DNA of 64,000 bases from Paracoccus marinus (GTDB lineage: Bacteria > Pseudomonadota > Alphaproteobacteria > Rhodobacterales > Rhodobacteraceae), in contig NZ_VJYZ01000010.1 in the NCBI RefSeq assembly GCF_007018965.1, positions 62,001 through 126,000 on the forward strand. The letters are read 5' to 3'. Under the pieces are notes generated by a model, which was given only the letters and a program-made list of their open reading frames with translations, had not been told where the DNA came from and did no database searches. Of the stretch, positions 47,361 through 55,166 are shown in pieces; within the stretch, counting starts at the first letter, position 1; the number at the start of each line of letters is the position of its first letter. The position numbers were made by a program, and so were the translations under genes.

Positions 47361-47442
47361 TTGACAGACCCGCATTGAAGCCCGTAAGCCGCCCCCGTCC
47401 CGAACGCGGGCGGCAATCGGCCGCTCGCTTCCCCGGGGCCGA
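47361..47442 (+). promoter_or_regulatory. Promoter-like site and structured leader of the VUT gene
   Basis: A perfect TTGACA lies at 47361-47366. Downstream are two hairpins, with arms 47388-47394/47408-47414 and 47417-47422/47437-47442, before the VUT start at 47475. The layout could be a structured leader. It does not match the preQ1 riboswitch consensus that I know. Confidence 0.35.
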
Positions 47443-47474
47443 GTTGTCCGCGACCTTGTAAAACGGAACTTCCG

Positions 47475-48071
47475 ATGCGCTTTCTTCTGCCCGCCATTCT
47501 GGCGATGGGCTCTGTCGTCGTTGCCTCCAACATCCTCGTGCAGTTCAGGCTGGGCGAATGGCTGACCTGGGGGGCGATGACCTATCCCTTTGCATTCCTC
47601 GTGACCGACATCACCAACCGCATCCACGGCGCGGCCGCCGCGCGGCGCGTGGTGCTGTTCGGGTTCCTGGTCGGGATCGTCTGTTCGCTGATCGCGGCGG
47701 GCGCCGGCACCACCACGGTGCGGATCGCGCTCGCCTCGGGGGCCGCGTTCCTGATCGCGCAGATGATCGACGTCGCGATATTCGAGCGGCTGCGCCATGT
47801 CGGCTGGTGGCAGGCGCCGTTCCTGTCGTCGGTGGTCGGATCGGCGCTCGACACGCTGCTGTTCTTCGGCATCGCCTTCGCCGCGTTCCTGCCGCACGAC
47901 GCCAACACCGGCTGGGCGACCCAAGGCGTGCCGCTGCTGGGCGCGGGCCCGCTGGCGCCGGTCTGGGCCTCGCTCGGGATGGCCGACTGGCTGGTCAAGA
48001 TCTTGCTTGCGGCACTTGCGCTTGTGCCTTTCAGGATGGCTATCGACAAAATATTGTCCCGGCCTGCGTGA
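47475..48071 (+). CDS. VUT family queuosine precursor transporter
   Basis: The 198-residue membrane protein has about six spans and the DUF165/VUT motifs TYPFAFLVTDITNRIHGAAA near residues 36-55 and the WWQAPFLSSVVGSALDTLLFF segment. Members such as E. coli YhhQ import preQ0/preQ1-type queuosine precursors. The leader upstream is structured. The downstream mini-ORF element starts within 10 bp of the stop codon. Confidence 0.9.
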   Translation: MRFLLPAILAMGSVVVASNILVQFRLGEWLTWGAMTYPFAFLVTDITNRIHGAAAARRVVLFGFLVGIVCSLIAAGAGTTTVRIALASGAAFLIAQMIDVAIFERLRHVGWWQAPFLSSVVGSALDTLLFFGIAFAAFLPHDANTGWATQGVPLLGAGPLAPVWASLGMADWLVKILLAALALVPFRMAIDKILSRPA

Positions 48072-48143
48072 TTTGCCGTTGACAGGAATCATGGCTGTGG
48101 CAGGCTTCCAATCAGCGTCAACGCATTGAAAGGAGGTGGTCCA

Positions 48144-48200
48144 GTGTCGAGAGTGATGTTGGAGAGGAGTGCCGGGACAAACAGGGGGACGATCGCCTGA
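48144..48200 (+). CDS. Putative 18-residue peptide with very strong ribosome-binding site
   Basis: A GTG-started frame encodes (M)SRVMLERSAGTNRGTIA. The Shine-Dalgarno sequence ends directly before the GTG. The anti-SD match is much longer than that of any other gene in the window, so translation would be expected if the spacing allows. The peptide is basic, without membrane or signal features. An in-frame ATG occurs at codon 5. Function unknown; it could be a leader peptide. Confidence 0.4.
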   Translation: MSRVMLERSAGTNRGTIA

Positions 48201-48276
48201 GGGCAGCCCCAAGGGTGAGATTCCCTGACTGGGACCGGACTAGTCCATCCCTAACCGTACCATCTCCCAGATCTCG

Positions 48277-48308
48277 CGGGCCGTCCCCAGGGGGCGGCCC
48301 GTTTCGTT
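48277..48308 (+). terminator. Terminator of the mini-ORF unit
   Basis: A GC-rich hairpin (arms 48277-48288 and 48291-48301, short AG loop) is followed by TTTCGTTT. This is a good intrinsic terminator for the plus strand, supporting a separate short transcript. Confidence 0.8.
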
Positions 48309-48343
48309 TCTGCCGGCCGTCAAGTGCTGGCAGGCGGTCACGG

Positions 48344-48372
48344 AAAAGCCCGGCCGCATCGCTGCGGCCGGG
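48344..48372 (-). terminator. Terminator after the thiolase gene
   Basis: A 9-bp perfect stem (arms 48349-48357 and 48364-48372, loop of 6) is followed on the minus strand by UUUU (48344-48347). It lies about 30 bp past the thiolase stop. Confidence 0.8.
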
Positions 48373-48400
48373 CCGGCTTCAAGCCAGGTGTGGGGCCGGA

Positions 48401-49585
48401 TCAGATCCGTTCGATCGCCACCGCGATGCCCTGGCCGCCGCCGATGCACATGGTGATGAGGGCCTTCGACCCGCCGGTCCGTTCCAGCTCGTACATCGCC
48501 TTGACAGTCAGGATCGCGCCGGTCGCGCCGACCGGGTGACCCAGCGCGATGGCGCCGCCGTTCGGGTTCACCCGCGCCGGGTCCATGCCAAGCTCGTTGC
48601 CGACGGCCAGCGCCTGCGCGGCGAAGGCCTCGTTCGATTCGATCACGTCGAAGTCGCCGATCGACAGGCCGGTCTTTTCCATCAGCTGGCGCACGGCGGG
48701 TATCGGGCCGTAGCCCATCACCTCGGGGCGGACGCCCGCAACGGCATAGCCAAGGACGCGCGCTTTCGGCGTCAGCCCCGCGGCCTGCGCCGCATCCGCG
48801 CGCGCCAGCACGATCGCCGCCGCGCCGTCGTTGATGCCGCTGGCGTTGCCCGCGGTCACGGTGCCGTTTTCCTTGCGGAACGCCGGTTTCAGCCCGGCCA
48901 GCGCCTCGGCGCTGGTGGATTTCGGATGCTCGTCGGTGTCGAACGACACGGTGCCCTTGCGGGTCTTGACCTCGACCGGGACGATCTGGTCCTTGAAGCG
49001 CCCTTCCTCGATCGCGCGGGCGGCGCGGGTCTGGCTTTCCAGCGCAAAGGCGTCCTGGTCCGCGCGCGAGACGTTGCTTTCGCTCGCCACGTTCTCGGCG
49101 GTGATGCCCATGTGGCCGGTGCCGAAGGGGCAGGTCAGCGCGCCGACCATCATGTCGACGGCCGTCTGGTCGCCCATCTTGGCGCCGTGCCGCATGGAGG
49201 GGATGACATAGGGCGCGCGGCTCATCGATTCCGCGCCGCCGGCCACGGCGAAGTCCGCGTCGCCCAGCATCAGCGCCTGCACCGCAGACACGATCGCCTG
49301 CGCGCCCGATCCGCACAGGCGGTTCAAGTTCATCGCGGGCGTGGTGTCGGGGATGCCCGCGTTGATCATGGCGACGCGCGCCAGGTACATGTCGCGCGGC
49401 TCGGTGTTCAGGACGTGGCCGAAGACGACCGTTCCGATCTGCGCGGGCTCGACGCCCGCCCGTTCCATCGCGGCCTTGGTCACGGTCGCGGCAAGGTCGA
49501 TCGGGGGCACCGAGGCAAGGCTTCCGCCGAAGCCGCCGATGGCGGTGCGGGCCCCGGACAGGATCACGATTTCAGTGTCGGCCAT
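48401..49585 (-). CDS. Acetyl-CoA C-acetyltransferase (thiolase)
   Basis: The 394-residue thiolase has the acyl-accepting Cys91 in [22 protein letters not shown] with the catalytic His and the C-terminal [11 protein letters not shown] with the second catalytic Cys. It condenses two acetyl-CoA or cleaves acetoacetyl-CoA. Possible roles are polyhydroxybutyrate synthesis (PhaA), the ethylmalonyl-CoA route or degradation of acids and ketones; no phaB or phaC gene is adjacent. The ATG at 49585 follows AAGGAAG. It ends in a clear terminator and appears monocistronic. Confidence 0.93.
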   Translation of the reverse strand: MADTEIVILSGARTAIGGFGGSLASVPPIDLAATVTKAAMERAGVEPAQIGTVVFGHVLNTEPRDMYLARVAMINAGIPDTTPAMNLNRLCGSGAQAIVSAVQALMLGDADFAVAGGAESMSRAPYVIPSMRHGAKMGDQTAVDMMVGALTCPFGTGHMGITAENVASESNVSRADQDAFALESQTRAARAIEEGRFKDQIVPVEVKTRKGTVSFDTDEHPKSTSAEALAGLKPAFRKENGTVTAGNASGINDGAAAIVLARADAAQAAGLTPKARVLGYAVAGVRPEVMGYGPIPAVRQLMEKTGLSIGDFDVIESNEAFAAQALAVGNELGMDPARVNPNGGAIALGHPVGATGAILTVKAMYELERTGGSKALITMCIGGGQGIAVAIERI

Positions 49586-49782
49586 GGCGGCTTCCTTTTT
49601 CGGATGAATGGCTGCGTCGGCGGCAAGATAGACGCGGGACCGGCGATGGAAAAGGCCGCCGTGTGGGGACGCGCCCGCGCCCGGCGGGCAGGGTTCCGCC
49701 ATCTGACACAAAGCTGATTTGCCCGGCCCCCGATTTTCCGTACATTCACCGGCAAAAATACCAAGAAAAAACGAGGCGGCAG

Positions 49783-50361
49783 ATGAACAGGTACCTGAAA
49801 CTGGGGATCATCCTTCTGGTGGCGTCCTGCGGCGGCGGCGGCGGCGGCACGCCCCCGCGCAACATCGAGAACGCCTGCGCGCTGGTGCGCGAGCGGCCCG
49901 CCTATCTGCAGGCGATGCGCGCGGCCGAGCGGCGCTGGGGCGTCCCGATCCACGTCCAGATGGCGGCGATCCACCAGGAATCCAAGTTCGTGGGCAACGC
50001 CCGCACCCCGCACCAGTATGCGCTGGGGATCATCCCGATGGGCCGGCAAAGCAGCGCCTTCGGCTATTCCCAGGCGCTGGACGGCACGTGGGAGGAGTAT
50101 CTCAAGGAAACCGGCCGCGGCCGGGCGCGCCGCGACAACATCCGCGACGCGACCGACTTCATGGGCTGGTACATGAACGGATCGACCCGGCGGCTGGGGA
50201 TCTCGCCCGGCGACGCGCAAAGCCATTACCTCGCCTATCACGAGGGGCGGACGGGGTTCGCGCGGGCGTCCTATCGCGGCAAGCCGTGGCTGATGACGGT
50301 GGCCGCGAACGTGGGCGTCCGGGCCGAGGTCTATCGCCAGCAGCTCGCCGCCTGCCGCTGA
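49783..50361 (+). CDS. Lytic transglycosylase-like lipoprotein
   Basis: The 192-residue protein starts with a lipoprotein signal (MNRYLKLGIILLVASCGG, lipidated Cys16) followed by a Gly run. The SLT-like domain contains VQMAAIHQESKF, with the likely catalytic Glu66, and AFGYSQALDGTWEEYL, typical of soluble lytic transglycosylase folds. It should cleave peptidoglycan glycan strands at the inner face of the outer membrane. It shares a bidirectional terminator with lolA. Confidence 0.88.
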   Translation: MNRYLKLGIILLVASCGGGGGGTPPRNIENACALVRERPAYLQAMRAAERRWGVPIHVQMAAIHQESKFVGNARTPHQYALGIIPMGRQSSAFGYSQALDGTWEEYLKETGRGRARRDNIRDATDFMGWYMNGSTRRLGISPGDAQSHYLAYHEGRTGFARASYRGKPWLMTVAANVGVRAEVYRQQLAACR

Positions 50362-50370
50362 TCCGCCACG

Positions 50371-50397
50371 AAAAAAGGGGCCGCGCGGCCCCTTTTT
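50371..50397. terminator. Bidirectional terminator between transglycosylase and lolA
   Basis: A near-perfect palindrome has A-run, GGGGCC, GCGC loop, GGCCCC and T-run (arms 50372-50382 and 50387-50397). It gives a hairpin plus U-tract on both strands between two convergent genes. Confidence 0.92.
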
Positions 50398-50427
50398 CAT
50401 CCGTCTCTGCGTCCGGGCGTCCGGGCG

Positions 50428-51024
50428 TCAGGGCGAGGTGAAGGTCGAGGACGGGATCTGCACGCCCGTCTGCAACTCGCCCAGGATCACGGTCGTCTTC
50501 TTGCCCGAGTCGTCGGTCACGATCCACTGGCGCAGCTGCGTCGGGTTGGCCGTGAACACCATCTGGATGTTGCCGTATTCCGGGTGGGCCGGGTCCTGCG
50601 CCGTCACGACGGTCGAGTTCTTGACCTCGGAATGGGCGATGACGTTCGCTTTGCCCAGCTTGACGTTCTCGGCCAGGATGATCGAAAGCGGCGTCTTGGA
50701 CAGCGGATAAACCTGCGGTCCGGTGTTCGACTTGCCGTCCTTGACGGTGACCTGCCCGGCCGATGCCACCACCAGCGTGCCGTCGCCCTTGTATTCGAAC
50801 CGCACCCGGTTGGGGCGCTGGATATAGACCTTGCCGGTGCCGACCGACCCGTCCGCGTTCACCTGGGTGAAGTCCGCGACCGCCGAGCGCACCGTGTTGA
50901 GATAGCGCGACACTTCGTTGAGGGGGATCTTCTCGGCCATCGCCGGCATGGCCGAGGTGAGGGCGAAGGCGAGGGCGAGGGCGGGCGCAAGCGCGAAGGA
51001 CCGAAGGTTCATGGGGGGGATCAT
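50428..51024 (-). CDS. lolA: Outer-membrane lipoprotein carrier LolA
   Basis: The 198-residue periplasmic protein has a signal peptide ending near AMAEK (residue 31) and a LolA-type core: SRYLNTVRSAVADFTQVNADG, then KVYIQRPNRVRFEYKGDG and TPLSIILAENVKL. LolA shuttles lipoproteins from LolCDE to the outer membrane. The start at 51024 has an AAAGG sequence before it; the next Met at 51012 lacks one. The gene ends in a strong shared terminator. Confidence 0.9.
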   Translation of the reverse strand: MIPPMNLRSFALAPALALAFALTSAMPAMAEKIPLNEVSRYLNTVRSAVADFTQVNADGSVGTGKVYIQRPNRVRFEYKGDGTLVVASAGQVTVKDGKSNTGPQVYPLSKTPLSIILAENVKLGKANVIAHSEVKNSTVVTAQDPAHPEYGNIQMVFTANPTQLRQWIVTDDSGKKTTVILGELQTGVQIPSSTFTSP

Positions 51025-51129
51025 AGCGCCTTTACAAAGCGTTGCACGTCACGAAACGGGGACGGCTCGGGCGGAAAACGCTCGCGCTGTCGTGACGGTT
51101 CCGGGGCCGGGCCGCGCGGGTAAGGGGCG

Positions 51130-52353
51130 CTACAGCGGCCGGCCTTCCAGCAGGCGCGGCATGGGGTCCATCGACAGCCCCGCCGCCTGCCGCATGAAGG
51201 CGCGGCGCAGCGGCCCGACCGAATTGATCGCGCCCATGCCCAGCCCGCGCGCCGTCCGCAGGACCGGGTTTCCGTTGGAAAAGAGCCGGTTCACCCCGTC
51301 CATCCCCAGCCCCATCAGCGTGGCGTCGAACCGCCGCCAGCCTTGATAACGGGCCAGCACGTCCGCCGCGCCGATGTCCTCGCCCCGCCGCTTCGCCTCG
51401 ACCAGCACTTGCGCCAGCGCGGCCACGTCGCGCAGGCCGAGGTTCAGCCCCTGGCCCGCGATCGGGTGGACGCCGTGGGCGCTGTCGCCCGCCAGCGCCA
51501 CGCGCGGGGCGACGTAGTCATGGGCAAGGCCAAGGGCGAGCGGATAGCTGAAGCGTGGCCCGGCCAGCGCGATCCGCCCCCGGAAATCGCCGAAGCGCGG
51601 GCGCAGCAGGTCAAGGAAGCCGTCGTCGTCCAGCCGCGCGATGGCGGCGGCGCGGGCCCTGTCCTCGGACCAGACGATCGAGCTGCGGTTGCCGGTCAGC
51701 GGCAGGATCGCGAGCGGCCCTGTCGGCATGAAGAACTGATGCGCCTCGCCGTCGTGGGGGCGCTCGTGTTCCACCGCCGCGACCAGCGCCGTCTGCGGAT
51801 AGTCCCAGCCCGCCCGCCTGATCCCGGCGCGCGAGGCCACGCCGGACTGCCGTCCGTCCGCGCCGACCAGCAGCCGCGCGGACATGCGGCGCCCGTCCGA
51901 CAGCACCGCCTCGATCCCGCCGGGCACGGCGTCCTGGCCTACGACCGAGGTGCCCGGAACATGCGTCACCCGGCCCTGCATGGCGTCCAGCAGCGCGCGG
52001 TACAGGTGCCGATCCTCGACCATGTGGCCGACCGCGCCTTCCTCGATTTCGGCGCTGTCGAAGACCATTGCGAACCGGTCCGCGCCTTCGCCGGGCAGCC
52101 CTTGGGTGGCCACGACCTTGCCGATCGCCTGCGCGTCGGGCGCGAGCGTCCCCCACAGCCCCAGCGCCGTCAGCAGCCTGCGCGAGGCGAGCGCCAGCGA
52201 ATAGGCGCGCCCGTCGAACCCGCGCACGGCGCGGTCCGGCGCGGGGCGGGCGTCCACCACCGCGACCGCCAGCCCCGCCTGCGCGAGCGCCAGCGCCAGC
52301 GTCGGCCCGTTCAGCCCGCCGCCCGCGATGATGACGTCGTGATCGTGATCCAT
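51130..52353 (-). CDS. UbiH/COQ6-family FAD-dependent hydroxylase
   Basis: The 407-residue flavoprotein monooxygenase has the dinucleotide motif IIAGGGLNGPTLALALAQAG at the start, the middle motif LVGADGRQSGVASRAG, and the FAD motif GDSAHGVHPIAGQGLNLGLR near residue 290. This matches UbiH/UbiF/UbiI-type ring hydroxylases of ubiquinone synthesis. Which ring position it hydroxylates cannot be told. It is divergent from the amidase gene, with 171 bp between starts. Confidence 0.92.
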   Translation of the reverse strand: MDHDHDVIIAGGGLNGPTLALALAQAGLAVAVVDARPAPDRAVRGFDGRAYSLALASRRLLTALGLWGTLAPDAQAIGKVVATQGLPGEGADRFAMVFDSAEIEEGAVGHMVEDRHLYRALLDAMQGRVTHVPGTSVVGQDAVPGGIEAVLSDGRRMSARLLVGADGRQSGVASRAGIRRAGWDYPQTALVAAVEHERPHDGEAHQFFMPTGPLAILPLTGNRSSIVWSEDRARAAAIARLDDDGFLDLLRPRFGDFRGRIALAGPRFSYPLALGLAHDYVAPRVALAGDSAHGVHPIAGQGLNLGLRDVAALAQVLVEAKRRGEDIGAADVLARYQGWRRFDATLMGLGMDGVNRLFSNGNPVLRTARGLGMGAINSVGPLRRAFMRQAAGLSMDPMPRLLEGRPL

Positions 52354-52524
52354 GTCGTGTCTCGCGCGGCGGGGTCCGCGCCAAGCTTACCCGCCGCCCC
52401 GGCCGGGGTCCATGCGGGCCGGACGCGCGCCCCCGCCCGCCCGCCGCCCGCCCCCCGCGCCATTGCCCGCGCGGCGGGGCGGGGCTAGCCTTTGCGCGTC
52501 ACCCGAACCGGCGAGGGATAGCGC

Positions 52525-53862
52525 ATGGACTGGCTCAGATCTTCGGCGACCGAACAGGGGCGGGCCGTCATGGCGGGGCTGGTCAGCCCGGTGGACCTGG
52601 CCGAGGGCTATCTTGACGCCATCGCCCGCCACCCCGACGCCGCGCGCGTCTATGCCCGCACCACGCCCGACCGCGCCCGGACCGAGGCCGTCGGCGCCCA
52701 TGACCGCGCCCGCGCCGGGCTGCGGCGGGGCTTGCTGGACGGCGTGGCGCTGAGCTGGAAGGACAACATCGACAGCGCAGGCACCGCGACCGAAGGCGGG
52801 ACGCGCCTGCTTGAGGGGCGGGTGCCCGGCACCGATGCGCGGCTGCTGGCCGACGCGGCCGCGCAGGGGCTGGTGTGCCTGGGCAAGACCCACCTGACCG
52901 AACTGGCGTTTTCCGGCCTTGGCGTGAACCCGTCCACCGCGACGCCGCCCAACAGCCTTGACCCGGCGCTGTGTCCGGGCGGGTCGTCGTCGGGCGCGGC
53001 GGTGTCGGTCGCGCTCGGCCTCGCGGCGGCGGCGATCGGGTCGGATACCGGCGGCTCGATCCGGGTGCCTGCGGCGTGGAACAACCTCGTGGGCTTCAAG
53101 CCGACCCACGGCGCGACCCCGATGGACGGCGTCCTGCCCCTTTGCACCAGCTTCGACAGCGTAGGCCCCATCGCCCGCACGGTCGAGGACTGCGCCGAGA
53201 TCATGGCGCTGCTGACCGGCGCCCCGTCCGCCGACCTGCGCGGCGCGGACGACGTGCGCGGCCTGCGGCTGCTGGTCCTGGGCGGGCTGCCTTACGTGGA
53301 CGCGCGCGAAGCCCCGGTGCAGGCGTTCGAAGAGGCGGTCCACCACCTGTCCGCCAAAGGCGCGGTCATCAGCCACGCCACGCCGCCCGAAGGCCAGCTG
53401 GCCATGGACCTCGGCACGCCCCTGTTCGGGCCCGAGGCCTACGGCCTTTGGCGCGCGCAGATCGACGTCGCGCCCGAAATGCTGGGCGCGTTCACGCTGA
53501 ACCGCTTTCGCAGCGGCGCGGCGATGACGGCGATGGAGTTCGTGGAACGCTGGGCCGACCTGAAACGCGCGCGGCTTGCCTGGGCCGAGGCGGTCGCGGG
53601 CATGGACGCGGTAATCCTGCCCAGCGTCGCGTCGCTGCCGCCACCCATCGCCAGGGTCGCGGACGACGCCGACGCCTTTGTCGCGGAAAACATCCTCGCG
53701 CTTCGGAACACGCGCTTTGCGAACGTGCTGGGCCTGCCCGCGGTCACGCTTCCCACCGGGCGGCCCGCCTGCGGGATCATGCTGATGGGCGCGGGCGGGC
53801 GCGATCGCGCGCTTCTCAGGATCGCGGCGGCGGTCGAGGCCGCGCTGCGGGACCACGGGTGA
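52525..53862 (+). CDS. Amidase signature family protein
   Basis: The 445-residue protein has the amidase-signature catalytic triad: Lys79 (LSWKDN), Ser154 (PGGSSSGAA) and the nucleophile Ser178 (GSDTGGSIRVPA). The family hydrolyses diverse amides, including GatA of the tRNA amidotransferase; with no gatB or gatC next to it, a free-standing amidase is more likely. The substrate is unknown. It is 113 bp upstream of a DapC-like aminotransferase gene. Confidence 0.92.
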   Translation: MDWLRSSATEQGRAVMAGLVSPVDLAEGYLDAIARHPDAARVYARTTPDRARTEAVGAHDRARAGLRRGLLDGVALSWKDNIDSAGTATEGGTRLLEGRVPGTDARLLADAAAQGLVCLGKTHLTELAFSGLGVNPSTATPPNSLDPALCPGGSSSGAAVSVALGLAAAAIGSDTGGSIRVPAAWNNLVGFKPTHGATPMDGVLPLCTSFDSVGPIARTVEDCAEIMALLTGAPSADLRGADDVRGLRLLVLGGLPYVDAREAPVQAFEEAVHHLSAKGAVISHATPPEGQLAMDLGTPLFGPEAYGLWRAQIDVAPEMLGAFTLNRFRSGAAMTAMEFVERWADLKRARLAWAEAVAGMDAVILPSVASLPPPIARVADDADAFVAENILALRNTRFANVLGLPAVTLPTGRPACGIMLMGAGGRDRALLRIAAAVEAALRDHG

Positions 53863-53975
53863 TTCGCGCAAGCCTCGCCCGCCTGCCAGCTGCGCCCTGT
53901 GGCTGGACGCAATGGCGAAATGCCGGTAATGTTGCCCCAAACGGGGCGACAACGATCCCGTAACCCGAGGCAGCA

Positions 53976-55163
53976 ATGGCAGATCCCGAGCGGTTTTCGA
54001 ACCTGCCCGAATACGCGTTTCCGCGCCTGCGCCGGCTTCTGGCCGACGTGACCCCGCCCGCTGGCGTGGCCCCCGTCGTCATGACCATCGGCGAGCCGCG
54101 CCATGCCATCCCCGACTTCGTCGCGCCCACGCTGGCGCGCTCGGTGGGCGAGCTTGCGAAATACCCGCCGAACGAGGGCACGCCCCAGTTCCTCGACGCC
54201 GTGTCGGGCTGGCTGCAGACCCGCTACGGGCTCGACATCGCGCCCGACCGGATCACCGCGCTCAACGGCTCGCGCGAGGGGCTGTTCAACGCGGCGCTGG
54301 CGCTGTGCCCGGAACGCAAGAACGGCGGCCAGCCGGTCGTGCTGATCCCGAACCCGTTCTATCAGGTCTATGCCGTCGCCGCCGCCGCCGTGGGGGCGCG
54401 CGCGGTGTTCGTGCCGGCGACCGACGCCACCGGGCACCTGCCCGACTATGCCGCGCTGGACCCGGCGGTGCTGGACGCGACCGCGATCTGCTATCTGTGT
54501 TCGCCCGCGAACCCGCAGGGGTCGGTCGCCGACCGCGACTATCTGGAACGGCTGATCGCGCTGGCCGAGCGGCACGACTTCGTCGTCTTCGCCGACGAGT
54601 GCTATTCCGAGATCTGGCGCGACGCCCCGCCCCCCGGCGCGCTCGAGGTGGCCGAGGCGATGGCCCTGCCCGAGCGCGTCGTCGTCTTCAACTCGCTCAG
54701 CAAGCGGTCGAACCTGCCGGGTCTGCGCGCAGGGATCGCCGTGGGATCGCGGGCCAACATCTCCCGCCTGCGGGTCCTGCGCAGCTATTCCGGCGCGCCG
54801 GTGCCGCTGCCGATGCAGCGCGTGGCCGAGGTCGCCTGGGCGGACGAGGCGCATGTGGCGGCGAGCCGGGCGCTCTACCAGGAAAAATACGCCATCGCCG
54901 ACCGGGTGCTGGGGAACGTGCCGGGCTACAAGGGTCCGGCGGGCGGGTTCTTCCTGTGGCTGCCGGTCGATGACGGCGAGGCGTCGACGATCCGGCTGTG
55001 GCGCGAGGCGGGCGTGCAGGTGCTGCCGGGCGCCTATCTCTCGCGCGAGGTGGACGGCGTGAACCCCGGCGCGGGCTTTGTCCGGGTGGCGCTGGTGGGG
55101 CCCGCGGACGAAACCGAGGCCGCGCTGATCCGCATCCGCGACGTGCTGTACGAAAGGGGCTGA
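53976..55163 (+). CDS. PLP-dependent aminotransferase class I/II (DapC-like)
   Basis: The 395-residue aminotransferase has the PLP Lys243 in NSLSKRSNLPGLRAG, SPANPQG near residue 176 and FADECYSEIW. The pattern PVVMTIGEPRHAIP with KYPPNEGTP is typical of succinyldiaminopimelate aminotransferase DapC, which would serve lysine and peptidoglycan synthesis. The role as DapC is inferred from sequence style. It is followed 3 bp later by ftsK, implying co-transcription. Confidence 0.88.
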   Translation: MADPERFSNLPEYAFPRLRRLLADVTPPAGVAPVVMTIGEPRHAIPDFVAPTLARSVGELAKYPPNEGTPQFLDAVSGWLQTRYGLDIAPDRITALNGSREGLFNAALALCPERKNGGQPVVLIPNPFYQVYAVAAAAVGARAVFVPATDATGHLPDYAALDPAVLDATAICYLCSPANPQGSVADRDYLERLIALAERHDFVVFADECYSEIWRDAPPPGALEVAEAMALPERVVVFNSLSKRSNLPGLRAGIAVGSRANISRLRVLRSYSGAPVPLPMQRVAEVAWADEAHVAASRALYQEKYAIADRVLGNVPGYKGPAGGFFLWLPVDDGEASTIRLWREAGVQVLPGAYLSREVDGVNPGAGFVRVALVGPADETEAALIRIRDVLYERG

Positions 55164-55166
55164 AAG

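Larger units (their letters stand above)
48079..48308 (+). ncRNA. Candidate small transcript with extended Shine-Dalgarno and mini-ORF
   Basis: This unit starts with a perfect TTGACA (48079-48084), then a stretch GAAAGGAGGTGGTCC (48128-48142) that pairs with the 3' tail of 16S rRNA over 15 bases with a single G-U pair. An 18-codon frame (48144-48200) follows, then a purine-rich and hairpin-prone section with palindrome GGACTAGTCC (48237-48246), and a terminator at 48277-48308. No clear -10 box is seen. The whole looks like one short RNA of roughly 190-200 bases. It might be a small-protein mRNA or a regulatory RNA acting on the 16S tail. I do not recognise a named family. Confidence 0.5.

Noticed and set aside
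47361..47474. preQ1 riboswitch before the VUT transporter
   Set aside because: Hairpins exist, but the A-rich tail and core consensus of known preQ1 classes are not visible.
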